Shown piece by piece: positions 43,745 to 54,182 of a DNA stretch of 64,000 nucleotides. Made by a program: the position numbers and the translations under genes. The stretch's first letter is position 1. Every line of letters starts with the position of its first letter. The notes beneath the pieces are model-generated. The model saw nothing but the letters and a program-made list of their open reading frames with translations. It did no database searches and was not told where the DNA came from. Source of the stretch: Pomphorhynchus laevis (Eukaryota; Acanthocephala; Palaeacanthocephala; Echinorhynchida; Pomphorhynchidae); assembly GCA_012934845.2 (NCBI GenBank), contig WNNJ02001194.1, positions 94,425 to 158,424 of the forward strand, read 5' to 3'.

Positions 43745-45110
43745 GAAGTATTAATTCGGTACTATTTCTAAACTCTTAGAACGCCTCATCTTAATACAGA
43801 TCAACGCTTATCTCTCCTCTTCCAATCTGTACCCTCCTTTCCAATCCGCTTTCCGCTGTAATCACTCTACAGAAATCGTCTGCATGAAAGTTTACAACGA
43901 TTACACAATTCTTGAGACAAGGCTCTATATTGTATTCTCATCTCCCTCGACATCTCCTTCGCCTTCGACATTGTCGACCACTCCGTCCTCCTTTCTCGCC
44001 TTCGTTATGATTACGGATTTTCTTCCTCCTCCGTAGCATGGCTTGCCTCATATCTATCCGACCGTTCTTTTCGAGTCTGTTCAAATTCATCATCATATCC
44101 TCCCATCCCTATTTTCTGCAGGGTCCCGCAAGGTTCAGTCCTAGGATCCCTGCTTTTCTTTCTTCTATTTGGCGATATCTCCGTTTATCAAACCTTACTC
44201 ATTTAACGTCATGCAATACGGCGATGACATCTTCATGTATGAGCATGGACCCGCATATCGCATACACGATATCGGCATTTCTGCCTCCAACTGTATTTCT
44301 TCTATCTACAAACGTCTCTCCAATCTCCATCTCGTTCTAAACCTCGACAAGTCCAAAATAATGTGGATCCTCGCCCGTATACCACACATATCTCCCGCTG
44401 TATCTTTTGTCTCATCGATAATCCCCATAGTACACAATCTCACTTTCTTAGGCTTCCATTTCGATGATCACCTTTCCCTTAAACCATTCGTCCGTGACGA
44501 GGTCCGCTCGTCTAACTTAATTATCCGTGATATCCGTCGTATCCGCCCCCTTATTGACTTCCGTTCTTGTATATCTCTTCTTTCATTGCTTCTCTGCCCA
44601 AAATCGATTACTGCCTCAGCCTTTTCGCAAATTTTCCAAAATCCATAATCCTACCCCTACAACGAATAATCAACTCCGCCGTCCGAGTGTTTTTTCGTTT
44701 CAGTCGCTTCGCCCACACATCCACATATCTTGTCCAACTCTCCTGGACCACCATCCACATCCGCATCAAACTCCGCCTTCTCGTAACTTTTCGTCTCATC
44801 GCTGTCGGCTCCCCATCGTTCATCAACCTTCCTTTCTTAGACGACACTCGCTACCTCGCTATCGCTGCGTTCCTGTCATACCCTCTTACTCCACGTTCCA
44901 AATTACTCTAACAACTACGGTCTCCGATCCTTCCTCGTCGCCGCCCCACTCGCCTGAAATCAACTCCCTCTCGACGTCTGCCGCGCTTACTCCTTTATCA
45001 CATTCAAACACTTCCTCCGTCCACACCTTCTCTACACATGATTTACATTTTTGTTTTGTTGTGGTCATGTAAGCGTGCGCTGACACGCATTTGCCACGTT
45101 AAAATGAAAC
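43745..45110 (+). mobile_element. LINE-A' copy, reverse transcriptase to 3' end
   Basis: Runs from ISKLLERLIL-like sequence through FGDIS..., MQYGDDIFMYEHGPAYRIHD (YGDD instead of YADD), NLDKSKIMWILAR and FLGFHFDDHLSLKPFVRDEV to the C-terminus and the A' 3' tail (GTAAGCGTGCGCTGACACGC, CACGTTAAAATG). A frame of 159 codons (44169-44648) covers the catalytic part, but frame breaks flank it. Confidence 0.85.
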
Positions 45111-45136
45111 ACGTTGAATTGAAGATTCAATATTTC

Positions 45137-45213
45137 GTCGCACCCGAAACGGCGTTTGATAGTTCATCTTACAGGCGATGGCTGACGGCTATCACATGAC
45201 TGTCTAGGAGTGA
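45137..45213 (+). ncRNA. Permuted hammerhead-like RNA motif, third family, decayed copy
   Basis: GAAAC, TTCATCTTA and the GTC-TAGGAGTGA end are present and helix I still pairs, but the central box reads CAGGCGA and helix II is poor. Confidence 0.45.
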
Positions 45214-45510
45214 CGAGAGTTTGCAGACTGAAGAATATGCTCGATTAAAAAACTTACCCAAAGATGTGGAAAGAATTGTCATTCGCAATCTCGAACAATA
45301 TCGGTTCAAACAAAACCTTAAGTTTATATATATGGATACCTTATGATTACATAGAAAAAATTGATTTACTCAATCTCGGTTTCTACAGTCAGGCACCCGA
45401 AAGTTTTATCCTCTGGTTGTTAATGATAGTCTGCATTGCAAATTGTAGGATTTAAGAGCTAACGCCACCCATAATTTCAGCTAAATGCCAGGAATGCATT
45501 TTTACCATGT
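45214..45510 (+). other. Repeat body between two hammerhead-like motifs
   Basis: The sequence after the first motif (GAAGAATATGCTCGATTAAA at 45229) returns after the second (45606), so the two motifs belong to two tandem repeat units of about 380 bp. A short frame reads EYARLKNLPKDVERIVIRNL; I do not recognise it. Confidence 0.5.
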
Positions 45511-45516
45511 CACAGA

Positions 45517-45592
45517 GGCAGCCGAAACGGCGTGTGATAGTTCATCTTACTGACGACGGCTGCCGGCTATCACATGACTGTCTAGGAATGAA
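45517..45592 (+). ncRNA. Permuted hammerhead-like RNA motif, third family
   Basis: GGCAGCC, GAAA, CGGCGTGTGATAG, TTCATCTTA, CTGACGA, C, GGCTGCC, GG, CTATCACATGACTGT, C, TAGGAATGAA. Helix II 7 bp; helix III 13 bp with one bulged A; helix I 9 bp with one bulged A. The bulges sit at the same places as in the copy at 5529. Confidence 0.65.
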
Positions 45593-45605
45593 GAGAATTT
45601 ACAGG

Positions 45606-45980
45606 CTAAAGAATATGCTCGATTAAAATATTTACCCATATATCCATGCTCAATAGTATGCTGAAATGAGTCATACATCGGCGAAATCCCTTCCACTCAT
45701 CTTTGAAAGAGTGGAAACTGTAGAACAAGTTTATCCCACTTATATTCTCGAAAACTGGCCGAATTGGAATTCTAACTAAAATATTACTGAAGCTCATCAT
45801 TAGAAACAAGACATTCTCCAAATAAATATGCAGACTCTCTAACGAACTCAAAGCAAAAATTTCCGTCGCATTAGCGCGGTCTGCTTCTGCATGTTTACGA
45901 ATACCAAGGTCGACACGAAAATCATCAGTAAATTTTAGACCGCAATTGCAAGTTTTAACATCTCACATTGATGGACCCAT
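45606..45980 (-). other. Unrecognised open frame
   Basis: About 120 codons without stop on the minus strand, starting TCNCGLKFTDDFRVDLGI after an upstream stop and ending WVNILIEHIL. Two cysteines near the start recall a zinc finger but no complete pattern is seen. It may be part of the neighbouring repeat. Confidence 0.3.
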
Positions 45981-46126
45981 TTGCGGAAACACTTGAAATA
46001 TCCTAAATTATTTTATCATAAATTAAAAAGGAATATTTATTATTATTTTACGGATGTAATTAATAAAGTTAAATTAGTTTCCGCAAGTATCTGATTAAGC
46101 TGCATTATTTACATTAAATCTTCGCA

Positions 46127-46684
46127 TTATAAATTGTTCGCTGAGTGATTTAATAAAGTTGAACTCGTTGATCCAGAAGGCACTTGTGCAACAACAATAG
46201 TTTCTACAGGTCTATTGTTCTTTAAAAACAGCATTACAACTACGCAAATGCATGCGAGAATTAGTAAAGGCAATCCGCATACGAGAAATGCACGCCACAT
46301 TTTGTTGTATTTTTCGTTTGCCGTCTGTTCAACCTTCTCGGTCACTTTTTTAAAATTTTCAGTACTTAAATTTAATGTATTTGCTCTTGCGTTTAGTTCG
46401 GATAATTTTGTATCTCGCTCTATTATCTTCCAGGCATTGGACTTCATTTGATCCAGAATTCGTTGAACTTTATTTTGAGCCATGGACGTTGATTTGTCGG
46501 TATTCTTCGCATTACTCGATATCTGATTGGAATTTTTGTTAAAGTCAGTATCTCGTGGCTGTTCATTATCTGCGTACAGTACTTTCTTAAACTGTGGCAT
46601 TAAGCTTGGCAAATGTTCACCAACACTTCCATATTGATCATTTAAGTTGGGCTGGTCGTAATTGCTATTATTATCAGTAGCCAT
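46127..46684 (-). CDS. Synaptobrevin/VAMP-like R-SNARE, 185 aa
   Basis: R-SNAREs sit on vesicles and zip with Q-SNAREs to fuse membranes. The frame opens at ATG 46684. Residues 1-68 are a polar, asparagine-rich tail with no longin domain. Residues 69-125 form the SNARE coiled coil: NKVQRILDQMKSNAWKIIER followed by DTKLSELNARANTL, with the zero-layer arginine at R90 in the IIERD context that matches VLERD of synaptobrevin. Residues 132-154 are one hydrophobic membrane span (FLVCGLPLLILACICVVVML). A 31-residue tail after the span is longer than in classic VAMPs. There is no intron inside; a polyadenylation signal AATAAA lies at 46041-46036 on the minus strand. It could be a single-exon gene or an old retrocopy that stayed open. 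Neighbours are repeats on both sides. Confidence 0.85.
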   Translation of the reverse strand: MATDNNSNYDQPNLNDQYGSVGEHLPSLMPQFKKVLYADNEQPRDTDFNKNSNQISSNAKNTDKSTSMAQNKVQRILDQMKSNAWKIIERDTKLSELNARANTLNLSTENFKKVTEKVEQTANEKYNKMWRAFLVCGLPLLILACICVVVMLFLKNNRPVETIVVAQVPSGSTSSTLLNHSANNL

Positions 46685-46904
46685 ATAGCAACAAACAACG
46701 CTGATAGCTATTCTAAATCGACTAAAGTATTTGCTTATAATTGAAATATGCGATATTAATTGGCGGTTTTCCTAATCTTCAATCTTATCTGGCCGATTCT
46801 AAATCGCTTCTTTTAAAATTTGACTCATTGTAATGAAACTAAGTTACTAATTTTTGGCAAAGCTTCTAACACTAAACATTTACAAGAATTATTTAAGAAA
46901 TGAA

Positions 46905-47041
46905 CGAATCTGTAATCGAAAATATACTTCTTTCCATTTGTGTTGTTAAATTTTTTTATTCTTTACCAATCATATGCAATACGCTTATCTTATCATTAAG
47001 ATAATCTTATATAATTATAATATAATATAATTTATAATCTA
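46905..47041. repeat. AT-rich 199-bp satellite, left fragment
   Basis: Matches the array at 48004-49190 (AATCTGTAATCGAAAATATA, later CATATGCAATACGCTTATC) and is cut by the LINE-B insertion. Confidence 0.85.
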
Positions 47042-48003
47042 TTATTATTATTATACATTCAACAACATACGAGCATTAGCTCAAATAGCTGGCTCACAAT
47101 AAGTTCGTAAATAAATTAATTAGTTATTAAAATAAGGAAATGCAACACGAAACATTGCTTGATCCATTCGTAGTCTTCTTTTAAAAGTATTAAGTGAACT
47201 GCATCCAACGGTGTCTGCATCAAGGTTGTTCCAAAGCTCAACAATTCTTCTATCAAATTGCATCGCGCCCAATTTCTGTACTCTGTTTCTTCGAATAGTT
47301 AAAGAATGACCGCGAAGAACATTTGAACCACGTAGTTGAACCCTACTCCGAAGAGGGTGATGAGGACGTTAGAATAAATCCCTAACAAGGCACATATCCA
47401 TGTACCGACGGATCCATGTGACGGTCTCAAGTCCTAATGATCTCAGTCTGTCTTCATAAGGCAGCGACGCCAACGTTAGTGCTAGCTTTGTTGCCCTGCG
47501 AAGTACCCTCTCTGATTTCTTATGTTCATGCACAGTACGTGGGTATACAACCGGAGCTGCATATAAAAGTCTACTCAATACATGTGCTAAAATCAGAGGC
47601 CGAAGAGCAGTCGGATTAACGCGAACAAACGCGCGTCGAATCATACCTATCATTTTATTGGAGTTGGCACAAGCTTGATCAGTGTGCTTTTTGGTTGATA
47701 AATTAGAGGTAACCCATACTCCTAAATCTTTGTAACTATCGACACTTTCCACAATACAGTCCTTATATGTGTAACAAGCTGATGTTAGTTGCTTGCGAGC
47801 ATTACCAATAATACACATGTGTTTGCATTTCGAAACATTTATCACAAGCTTGTTTAACGCCGCCCACAACTCCAAATTATCTATGTCAGTTTGCAAATTA
47901 TCAACATCCTCACATGAATGAATGGGCCGCCATATTTTTAAGTCATCTGCATACAAACATGATCGAGAGCGAATGCACCCAGGCAAATCGTTAACATAAA
48001 TGC
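47042..48003 (-). mobile_element. LINE-B-related copy, 5'-truncated, inside the satellite
   Basis: Begins with a (TTA)n tail at 47042-47054 and reads up to LYADDLKIWRPI near 47950. One open frame of 205 codons (47369-47986) covers the catalytic box, the palm end (VSKCKHM) and the thumb (RATKLALTLASLPYEDRLRS); the C-terminus RGHSLTIRRNRVQKLG follows near 47300. Cut off just before the YADD box. The satellite resumes directly on the other side. Confidence 0.85.
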
Positions 48004-49190
48004 TGAATATTATAACTAGATAGTATTTATGACGTTATAATTTATCTCTTTATAATTTATATCGAGTCAATCTGTAATCGAATATATACCTTTTTCCATT
48101 TGCTTGTTAAATATCTTTCATTCTTTACCAATCATATGCAATACGCTTTCTTATCATTAAGATAATCTTATATAATTATAATATAATATAATTTATAATC
48201 TATTATTAATTATAACGAGATATAATTTATGACGTTATAATTTATCTCCATAATTTATAACGAGTCAATCTGTAATCGAAAATATACCTTTTTCCATTTG
48301 CTTGTTAATATTTTTTATTTATCAATCATATGCAATACGCTTATCCTATCATTAAGATAATCTTATATAATTAAAAAATATAATATAATTTATAATCTAT
48401 TATTAATTATAACTAGATAGTATTTATGACGTTATAATTTATCTCTTTATAATTTATATCGAGTCAATCTGTAATCGAATATATACCTTTTTCCATTTGC
48501 TTGTTAAATATCTTTCATTCTTTACCAATCATATGCAATACGCTTTCTTATCATTAAGATAATCTTATATAATTATAATATAATATAATTTATAATCTAT
48601 TATTAATTATAACGAGATATAATTTATGACGTTATAATTTATCTCCATAATTTATAACGAGTCAATCTGTAATCGAAAATATACCTTTTTCCATTTGCTT
48701 GTTAATATTTTTTATTTATCAATCATATGCAATACGCTTATCCTATCATTAAGATAATCTTATATAATTAAAAAATATAATATAATTTATAATCTATTAT
48801 TAATTATAACTAGATAGTATTTATGACGTTATAATTTATCTCTTTTTAATTTATAACGAGTCAATCTGTAATCGAAAATATACCTTTTTCCATTTGCGTT
48901 GTTAAATATTTTTTATTCTTTACCAATCATATTAAATACGCTTATCCTATCATTAAGTTAATCTTTTTATTAGATAGGGGAAATACAAAATCAGATTGAG
49001 CGATCGTAATTTTAAATATCGTTATAATGCAACATTAATACAAACTATTAGATAATTTTTTAAAATTATAATCTTATATAATTATAATCTAGTATAATTT
49101 ATAATCTATCATAAATTATAACGAGATATTATTTATGACTTTATAATTTATCTCTTTATAATTTATAACGGGTTAATATTATTATATGTC
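48004..49190. repeat. 199-bp AT-rich satellite with two-monomer higher-order repeat
   Basis: GTCAATCTGTAATCGA recurs at 48065, 48264, 48463, 48661 and 48860, a step of 198-199 bp. Odd and even monomers differ (TTGTTAAATATCTTTC versus TTGTTAATATTTTTTA), so identity is highest at a step of about 398 bp. No coding capacity. Confidence 0.93.
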
Positions 49191-49534
49191 GACTTCCAAG
49201 GGAGCTGAAGCTCGTAAGAAAGCATCACATCGAATAAAAAAAACAGAAAATAACGAAAAAAACATCAAGAGTTCACGAGGTCAAGCTTTAGGCGTTCTTT
49301 GAATTGCGCAGCAGAAGAGCTGTTGATCACACCAGGTGATAATCCATTCCATCGTTTGCAGACGCGATTCATCACTGCCGTACAATTTGTTCGATGCTTT
49401 GAGCGATGCTTCAAATATAGCTCGTGTCCACGTAACATTGCGGATTCACGACGACAAAACAGCTGCTTAACGGATGGTTAGGCACGCGCAGCGATATCTA
49501 CACTAGTGTAAGATTTGATTACTTTTGATTATGG

Positions 49535-49735
49535 ATTATGGCATTGCTCAATTACAATCATTCGCTCAGACGTTGTTCCGAATGTAATTTCTCTTACAAT
49601 TCCTGCTTTACCCAACTTTTTCTTGCTAAGTTCTTCAAATCTTGGAACTATTCTACCACCTGTAGCGATAGCAATCAGCTCGATTTCCGGACCACCGACC
49701 CATCGAACTACCGGAAGTTCATTCTTTTTGAGCAG
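49535..49735 (-). pseudogene. CCT5: Fragment of chaperonin subunit CCT5 inside a LINE
   Basis: About 67 codons without a stop read [60 protein letters not shown] and CHN. This matches the apical-to-intermediate part of the TCP-1 epsilon subunit ([20 protein letters not shown]...FGTT...VIEQC), a folding chaperone for actin and tubulin. Similarity ends sharply on both sides, where LINE-B sequence takes over in the same orientation. There is no complete domain, start or splice context, so it is a captured fragment and not a working gene. Divergence from the family consensus is low, which suggests recent capture or slow change. Confidence 0.88.
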
Positions 49736-50060
49736 GTAAGATTTGCAATCTACAGATCGCATTCAATAGATCTTATACCCAACGTCTCTAATCTAATTGG
49801 ATAAGGAATGGAGCGAGTTGCCGGAACCAAGTGCGTGGCTCTTCTCAAAATGTTGTCGAATTCACTCAATTCTGATTTCAGTTGAGGGTGTGTCGCGTGA
49901 GATGCATAGAGCATATGTGATTTTAAGAGACTCGAATATACAATGCGTAAAGCCTTTGACTCAACTCGTCCAACGTTTCGATGAAGAAATCTTAAAATTC
50001 TACGGCATTTTGCAATAATTGCACAAAAATGAAGACGATATTTTAAATTGGAGGAGATAA

Positions 50061-50250
50061 AAAAGCATTTATTTTAACCTGGCAAATGCGTGCCAGCGCA
50101 CGCTTACATGACCACAACAAACAGAAATGTAAATCATGTGTCGAGAAGATGTGAACGGAGGAAGTGTTTGAATGTGATATAGAAGGGATCGCAGCGGACG
50201 TCGAGAGGGAGTTGATTCCATGCGAGTGGGGCGGCGACGAGGTAACAACA
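50061..50250 (-). pseudogene. LINE-A' 3' tail inserted in LINE-B
   Basis: Holds the A' stem-loop and CACATTCAAACACTTCC-type end, with the AAATAAATGC tail at 50061. LINE-B reads on either side of it. Confidence 0.8.
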
Positions 50251-51600
50251 CCTAGATCAGTAAAGTGATTTACTGATTCGATAACTGTTGAGCTGAATTG
50301 ATAAGAAGGAGAAGAAGGTGATCGGGATTGACCAATTCTCATATGTCGACATTTACTAACATTGATTACTAAGCCGTGCGATGAACACCAACTACTATCT
50401 TTATCCAAATCTGATTATAGTAGGGGAGAGCTAGAACAACTACGAAATAAAGGACACCACAGTTTCATGTCATCGGTGTATAATAGGTACTGGCATGTAA
50501 CATTTTCAGCGATTTCGTTGATGTAGATATTAAACAAAGTGAGACTAAGGATACAGCCTCGAGGAACACCTTGAGTGAGATAAATCCATTCAGAAAGAGA
50601 CTCACCAACTCTCATAGCAAAGGAACGTCTACTCAAGAATTAACGTATTCAAAGACAAACGTGCTTCGAGAATCCGTAAATTCAAGTTTCCACAGTAAAA
50701 TTGGATGAACGACCCGATCAAAAGCTTTGGACAAATCAATAAAGACGACATCAACCGGCACCTCCTGTTCGACAAAACCGGCCCAGTTTTCGCATCCTAA
50801 TGTTAAATTAGTTGAAGTGGAGTGATGTTTTCTAAACCCATGCTGTTTATTAGACAAAATATTGAATTTGTCCAAATGTGAAGATATATACCTCATGATC
50901 AGTTTCTCCATCACCTTGCAAGCAATACACGTCGAACTTATTGGCCGATAATTTTGAAGATTTTCCTTATCTCCCTTTTTGAAAATTGGAATGACTAATG
51001 CTCTCTTCCACATATCTGGGATTATATCAGTTCTCAAGGACCAGTAGTAAACATCAAAAAGCGGAAGATATATATTCTATGCAACTTTGCGTAATAATAT
51101 ACTAGGAATACCATCAGGACCTGAACTATTTTTAGCCGGTAGCTTCGATAAGATATTAAGAACATCGAGCGGATTAAAGTAGATGTTAGAATCCTAGTAC
51201 TGGAGAGAACAATTGCCTATCGTAATGTTATAATCACATAGGGAAAATCGATTGCGAGTGATACAAAAGTTCTTGGCAAGGATATTGGCAATGTAAAGAG
51301 GAGAAACCGATTTTCGCTCACCATCAACCAGACAGTTGATTGACGACGATACTCCCTTACGGTTGCTAAGTAGTTGAAACAGTCTCTTTTGATCAACATG
51401 AGACAAGGTACATATGGCAGTAATGAATTGATGCTTCTTCTGACGTTTAAGATAAGTAACCCTGTTGCGAATGGCAGTATAAAATCTGAAGGATCCGAGT
51501 CCACGCTTAAATAGTAGGAATGCATGATCACGTTCTCTGACAACTCGCTTCAACTCACTCTCAAACCATTTGGGTTTAAAGGATTGTGGTTTATGTGTTA

Positions 51601-51626
51601 CGTAATCGAAAATATACCTTTTTCCA
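51601..51626. repeat. 26-bp scrap of the AT-rich satellite at a LINE end
   Basis: GTAATCGAAAATATACCTTT and the following bases equal the 199-bp satellite and lie directly before a LINE-A' tail. Confidence 0.75.
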
Positions 51627-52124
51627 TAAAAAAAGATTTATTTTAACGTGGCAAATGCGTGCCAGCGCACGCTTACATGACCACAACAACAATCTAAATC
51701 ATGTTTCGAGAAGGTGTGGACGGAGGAAGTGTTTGAATGTGATAAAGGAGGAAGCGCGGCAGACGTCGAGAGGGAGTTGATTTCAGGCGAGTGGGGCGGC
51801 GACGAGGAAGGATCGGAGACCGTAGTTGTTGGAGTAATTGGGAACGTGGAGTAAGTGGGTATGACAGGAACGCAGCGATAGCGAGGTGGGACGGGTGTCG
51901 TCTAAGAAAGGAAGGTTGATGAACGATGTGGAGCCCCGAGAGTGATGAGACGAAAAGTTACGAGAAGAAGGCGGAGTTTGATGCGGATGTGGATGGTGGG
52001 CCAGGAGAGTTGGGCAAGCTATGTGGGTGTGTGGTCGAAGCGACGGAGACGAAAGAGCACTCGACGGAGACGAAAGAGCACTCGACGGAGACGAAAGGGC
52101 ACTCGACGGAGACGAAAGAGCACT
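51627..52124 (-). pseudogene. LINE-A' 3' end fragment with a 21-bp repeat expansion
   Basis: Matches the first 430 bp of the copy at 576-3655 (3' tail upward). At its inner edge, 52041-52124, CGACGGAGACGAAAGAGCAC occurs four times with a 21-bp step, where the parent has one unit. Confidence 0.85.
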
Positions 52125-52126
52125 AA

Positions 52127-52416
52127 AACCAAAACTGCATACTTTGTTTTAAACCTTTTCTCATGTCAAATAATTTCTCATAAATTATTAAATTTGATTA
52201 TTAAAATGTGATAATTAATAAATAAGCCATAAATATGATTATTAAGTTAGACTGAAAGACCACAGCGAAATATATGATAACTTTTATTGTAAATTAGCAA
52301 TGCTTTTGTTTCAAAATTAAGTTCAAAATGAATTTTTTATTTTGAGCAAATTTGCTTATTAATTATTCGAATATGTATGAAAATATGTTTAAAACAAAGT
52401 ATGTAGTTTTGGTTAT
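52127..52416. mobile_element. MITE with 28-bp inverted ends
   Basis: AACCAAAACTGCATACTTTG at the left end is the complement of CAAAGTATGTAGTTTTGGTT at the right end, about 290 bp apart. The inside is AT-rich and codes nothing. It lies directly against the truncated LINE-A'. Confidence 0.8.
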
Positions 52417-54182
52417 AAATTACATATTTCATCAATTATATAAATAATTGTAATTAATTATAATCATCAATTATAATCAATTATATCTAGATTGAAGAAA
52501 CGAAGTAATGGAATTAATTTTACAGAATTTTACCACTCGTTTGTGAATGGTTTTTGAAATAGGAAGGATATTTCGTAGAAGGCTATAATGGTTGTTGTAA
52601 AATTGTGAATTTGTAATTTAGTGGATTTGTAAGTGGGTGTTTATCCATAAGAGCAACCTTAAAAACCTGTACTGTTCTACGGATCATATATTCAATTTTT
52701 CAGATAACTACTAGAAGAAATTGCCTTCAGACTCTAAAAGAAGTAAATAAGCTACGGAAATCTTTACCGTTTTACGAATGTTACTTTTCTAATCTACAAT
52801 ATTTGGATACTTGTTTTGTGAAGCATCAGTTTCTACCATGTCTGTCGAAGATATAATTATTTTTTACATAAAATAAAAATAGCAGATTATCGTTTTCGTT
52901 TGTTCAAGTCCCTTGAATATTTCTATCTGAATTAGTTAGTCTGTTCAAGATGTAATCTGTGTCTAATGGTAGAAGGCCATAATGGTTAGCTCAAAAAGCG
53001 TGTTAGTCAAACATCTCTCAAGTTTTTTACAAACTGAATTCTGATATTCACGTTTTAGTTTTCTATTAAACCGTTTTGCTCTAAATTATGCTCCGAGATA
53101 AACGAAAACGAACTACACTCTTCATCTAGCTTGATCTGAAGCCAGATGAATAGCTAGATGAAGCCAGTTTGTTATGATCAAAATGTGCCCATTGAGCATT
53201 GCTAATGTACAAAGTGTATCTAATATCTCTCTTGATGGCATTAATAAAAAGTTCAAATAATTTTTTTTAAACGGAAAAACATAATTTATAATTATATTTT
53301 ATTAATACATTTATTTTATTTCATTTAATTTTAATAAATATACTATTATAATAATTATTCATTATTAATTATCTTAGTTGATAATATTCAAGGTTTCCTA
53401 ATATAGTTTTCGATTGACAACTTTACAATTTTTAGTAAAAATTAAAACAATATGTCAAATTTATTTACTTCAATCCAATATTTTGTCTAGTTAAGATTAG
53501 CTAAGATAATGTCATTAGTCAAAGCAGGATCCAGAATACTATTAAGTATCACGCTCTAATTTAACGCGCTCAATCTGATAAATTGGAGTGACCTAATATG
53601 AGTGTTTGATCACACATTTACCTGAACATTTGATCACACATTTACCTGAGCATTTGATCACATAATCTAAAAGAAAAAATACATTTTTTTATTTTGTAAT
53701 TTGTTAATCTTCACCAATGCAATTTGACTCTTTAGATCAAACTTTTCCATTAACTGAAAGCAAGTCGTTTTCGCAAACTAAAAGTCTCAAACAAAATCTT
53801 AGGCATAAATTATAATAGTATATCGAAAATGATAAAGTTTAGTGATAAAATATCAAAATATTTTGCGATTTCTTAAATATATTTGAACAAAATATAAATA
53901 TTTTTATGGAAATTATTGTTATTTATAAATAGGAAATATAAATTCGTTAATTTAATTAAGTAAAATTTGTCGTTATCAATGATCTCATGATACAACCGTT
54001 CACAAGCAAAATTATGCTATCTTAAAACCTAGTTTTAATTATAACATTGATTGGAAATGTGATTTTAGAAACTGAGCTAGAGTTAATCTAGCATTAATTT
54101 TAAAAGATATTGTTAAATTAGAATGATTACTTCTTATAGTCTACTGTGGTATTTTGTAGATTTTAGTTGACGTTTCTTGAAA
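52417..54182. other. AT-rich stretch upstream of eIF3c
   Basis: No gene seen. At 53600-53665 a 24-bp unit (CATTTGATCACACATTTACC) is repeated about 2.6 times. The last few hundred bases are the likely promoter of eIF3c, with no TATA box I would defend. Confidence 0.5.

Larger units (their letters stand above)
49265..51560 (-). mobile_element. LINE-B copy carrying two foreign inserts
   Basis: Minus strand, from 51560: linker (ERDHAFLLFKRGLGSFRFYT), reverse transcriptase (PIFKKGDKENLQNYRPISST; FIDLSKAFDRVVHP; LTQGVPRGCILSLTLFNIYI; YTDDMKLWC), FTDLGV, then a piece of LINE-A' 3' end (50061-50250), then thumb (YSSLLKSHMLYASHATHPQL; RATHLVPATRSIPYPIRLET), then a CCT5 fragment (49535-49735), and finally the C-terminus LRGHELYLKHRSKHRT and FKERLKLDLVNS near 49270. 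Several frame breaks; inactive. Confidence 0.85.

Noticed and set aside
46215-46451. Plus-strand frame opposite the SNARE gene
   Set aside because: Shadow of the SNARE coding sequence; no protein pattern.
49735-49741. Splice donor CAG/GTAAGA on the plus strand
   Set aside because: No plus-strand coding exon ends there; it is the complement of LINE and CCT5 sequence.
49529-49762. A real CCT5 exon of a host gene
   Set aside because: LINE-B coding sequence continues on both sides in the same orientation and there are no matching splice sites.
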